Virus record (IMG/VR): IMGVR_UViG_3300044995_000370
Coordinates: 1-21,501 of that record
Strand: one strand, 5' to 3'
DNA: 21,501 bases
From: a virus
Below the pieces are notes generated by a model. The model was given only the letters and a program-made list of their open reading frames with translations. It ran no database searches and had not been told where the DNA came from. Position numbers and translations under genes: made by a program. Position 1 is the first letter of the stretch; each line of letters starts with the position of its first letter. Shown one piece after another: positions 21,394-21,501 of the stretch.

Positions 21394-21501
21394 ATGACCG
21401 CCCTGACCGCCTGGCTGAACCGCTCCCTGGTACCCGCGTTGACGGCCCTGAGCGAGAACACCTACCTCTCCGCCATCCGCGCCGGCATGGTGGCGGTGGT
21501 G
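21394..21501 (+). CDS. PTS sugar permease EIIC, N-terminal fragment
   Basis: An incomplete gene; 36 codons are present and the window ends mid-gene. The N-terminus WLNRSLVPALTALSENTYL followed by SAIRAGMVAVV matches the start of lactose/cellobiose-type PTS EIIC permeases, where a short amphipathic helix with 'L.P....I.....L.AIR.G' leads into the first membrane segment. The role would be uptake and phosphorylation of a disaccharide together with EIIA and EIIB. It follows the phage block after a 342-base gap and is the only gene in the window with a host-metabolism look. Confidence 0.55.
   Translation, partial: MTALTAWLNRSLVPALTALSENTYLSAIRAGMVAVV

Noticed and set aside
1-21501. tRNA or rRNA genes and attachment site in a tRNA
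   Set aside because: No cloverleaf or rRNA-like sequence was found by eye on either strand.

Overview
The window is very GC-rich. Nearly all of it is one plus-strand late gene block of a transposable-type siphophage or prophage, with Mu-like packaging and portal genes followed by a long flexible-tail module. The host is not proven. The GC level, the near absence of Shine-Dalgarno sequences and the degenerate 7-base repeat arrays suggest a Verrucomicrobiota/Lentisphaerota/Planctomycetota-type bacterium, but this is inference from general knowledge.

Layout. Bases 1-490 have no credible gene: a 203-base tandem duplication carries two arrays of 7-base units and one sigma-54-like motif. Bases 491-3664 hold a Mu gp25-like membrane coiled-coil protein, a small winged-helix-like protein, a gp27-like small terminase, a holin-like membrane protein whose C-terminus is encoded by a third, inverted 7-base array, and the gp28-like large terminase. 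Bases 3680-9106 hold a small basic ORF, the gp29-like (DUF935) portal, the gpG-like morphogenesis protein, a Mu I-like protease/scaffold, the major capsid protein, a cement-like protein, a lipoprotein and a small hydrophobic/proline-rich protein. Bases 9106-11516 hold head-tail joining and tail genes: gp36-like connector, gp37-like terminator, tail tube, an unknown, and a tail assembly chaperone pair. That pair is joined by a T TTT TTC -1 frameshift site (11226-11232), so the real second product is missed by ATG-based ORF calling. Bases 11523-21051 hold the tape measure, a low-GC imported virion gene, a hybrid gene, a small unknown, a DUF2163/BR0599-type hub, an NlpC/P60-like peptidase, a 63-residue unknown and a large J-like tail-tip protein with an EF-hand-like loop and Ig/chitobiase-like C-terminal domains.

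The phage block appears to end between 21052 and 21393. That gap holds tandem sites of about 22-23 bases resembling Mu transposase end sites. At 21394 a gene begins that looks like a host PTS EIIC sugar permease and runs off the window.

How the genes work together: the terminase pair packages DNA through the portal into a capsid built from the capsid protein with a protease/scaffold. The connector and terminator join it to a tail built from the tube protein on the tape measure with G/GT chaperones. The hub, peptidase and J-like protein form the tip that binds the cell and opens the wall. Genes are packed with ATGA overlaps or gaps of a few bases, as in one translationally coupled transcript. 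No transposase, repressor, integrase, lysozyme, Mu F-like minor head protein, sheath or baseplate genes were seen; the early genes would lie to the left of the window.
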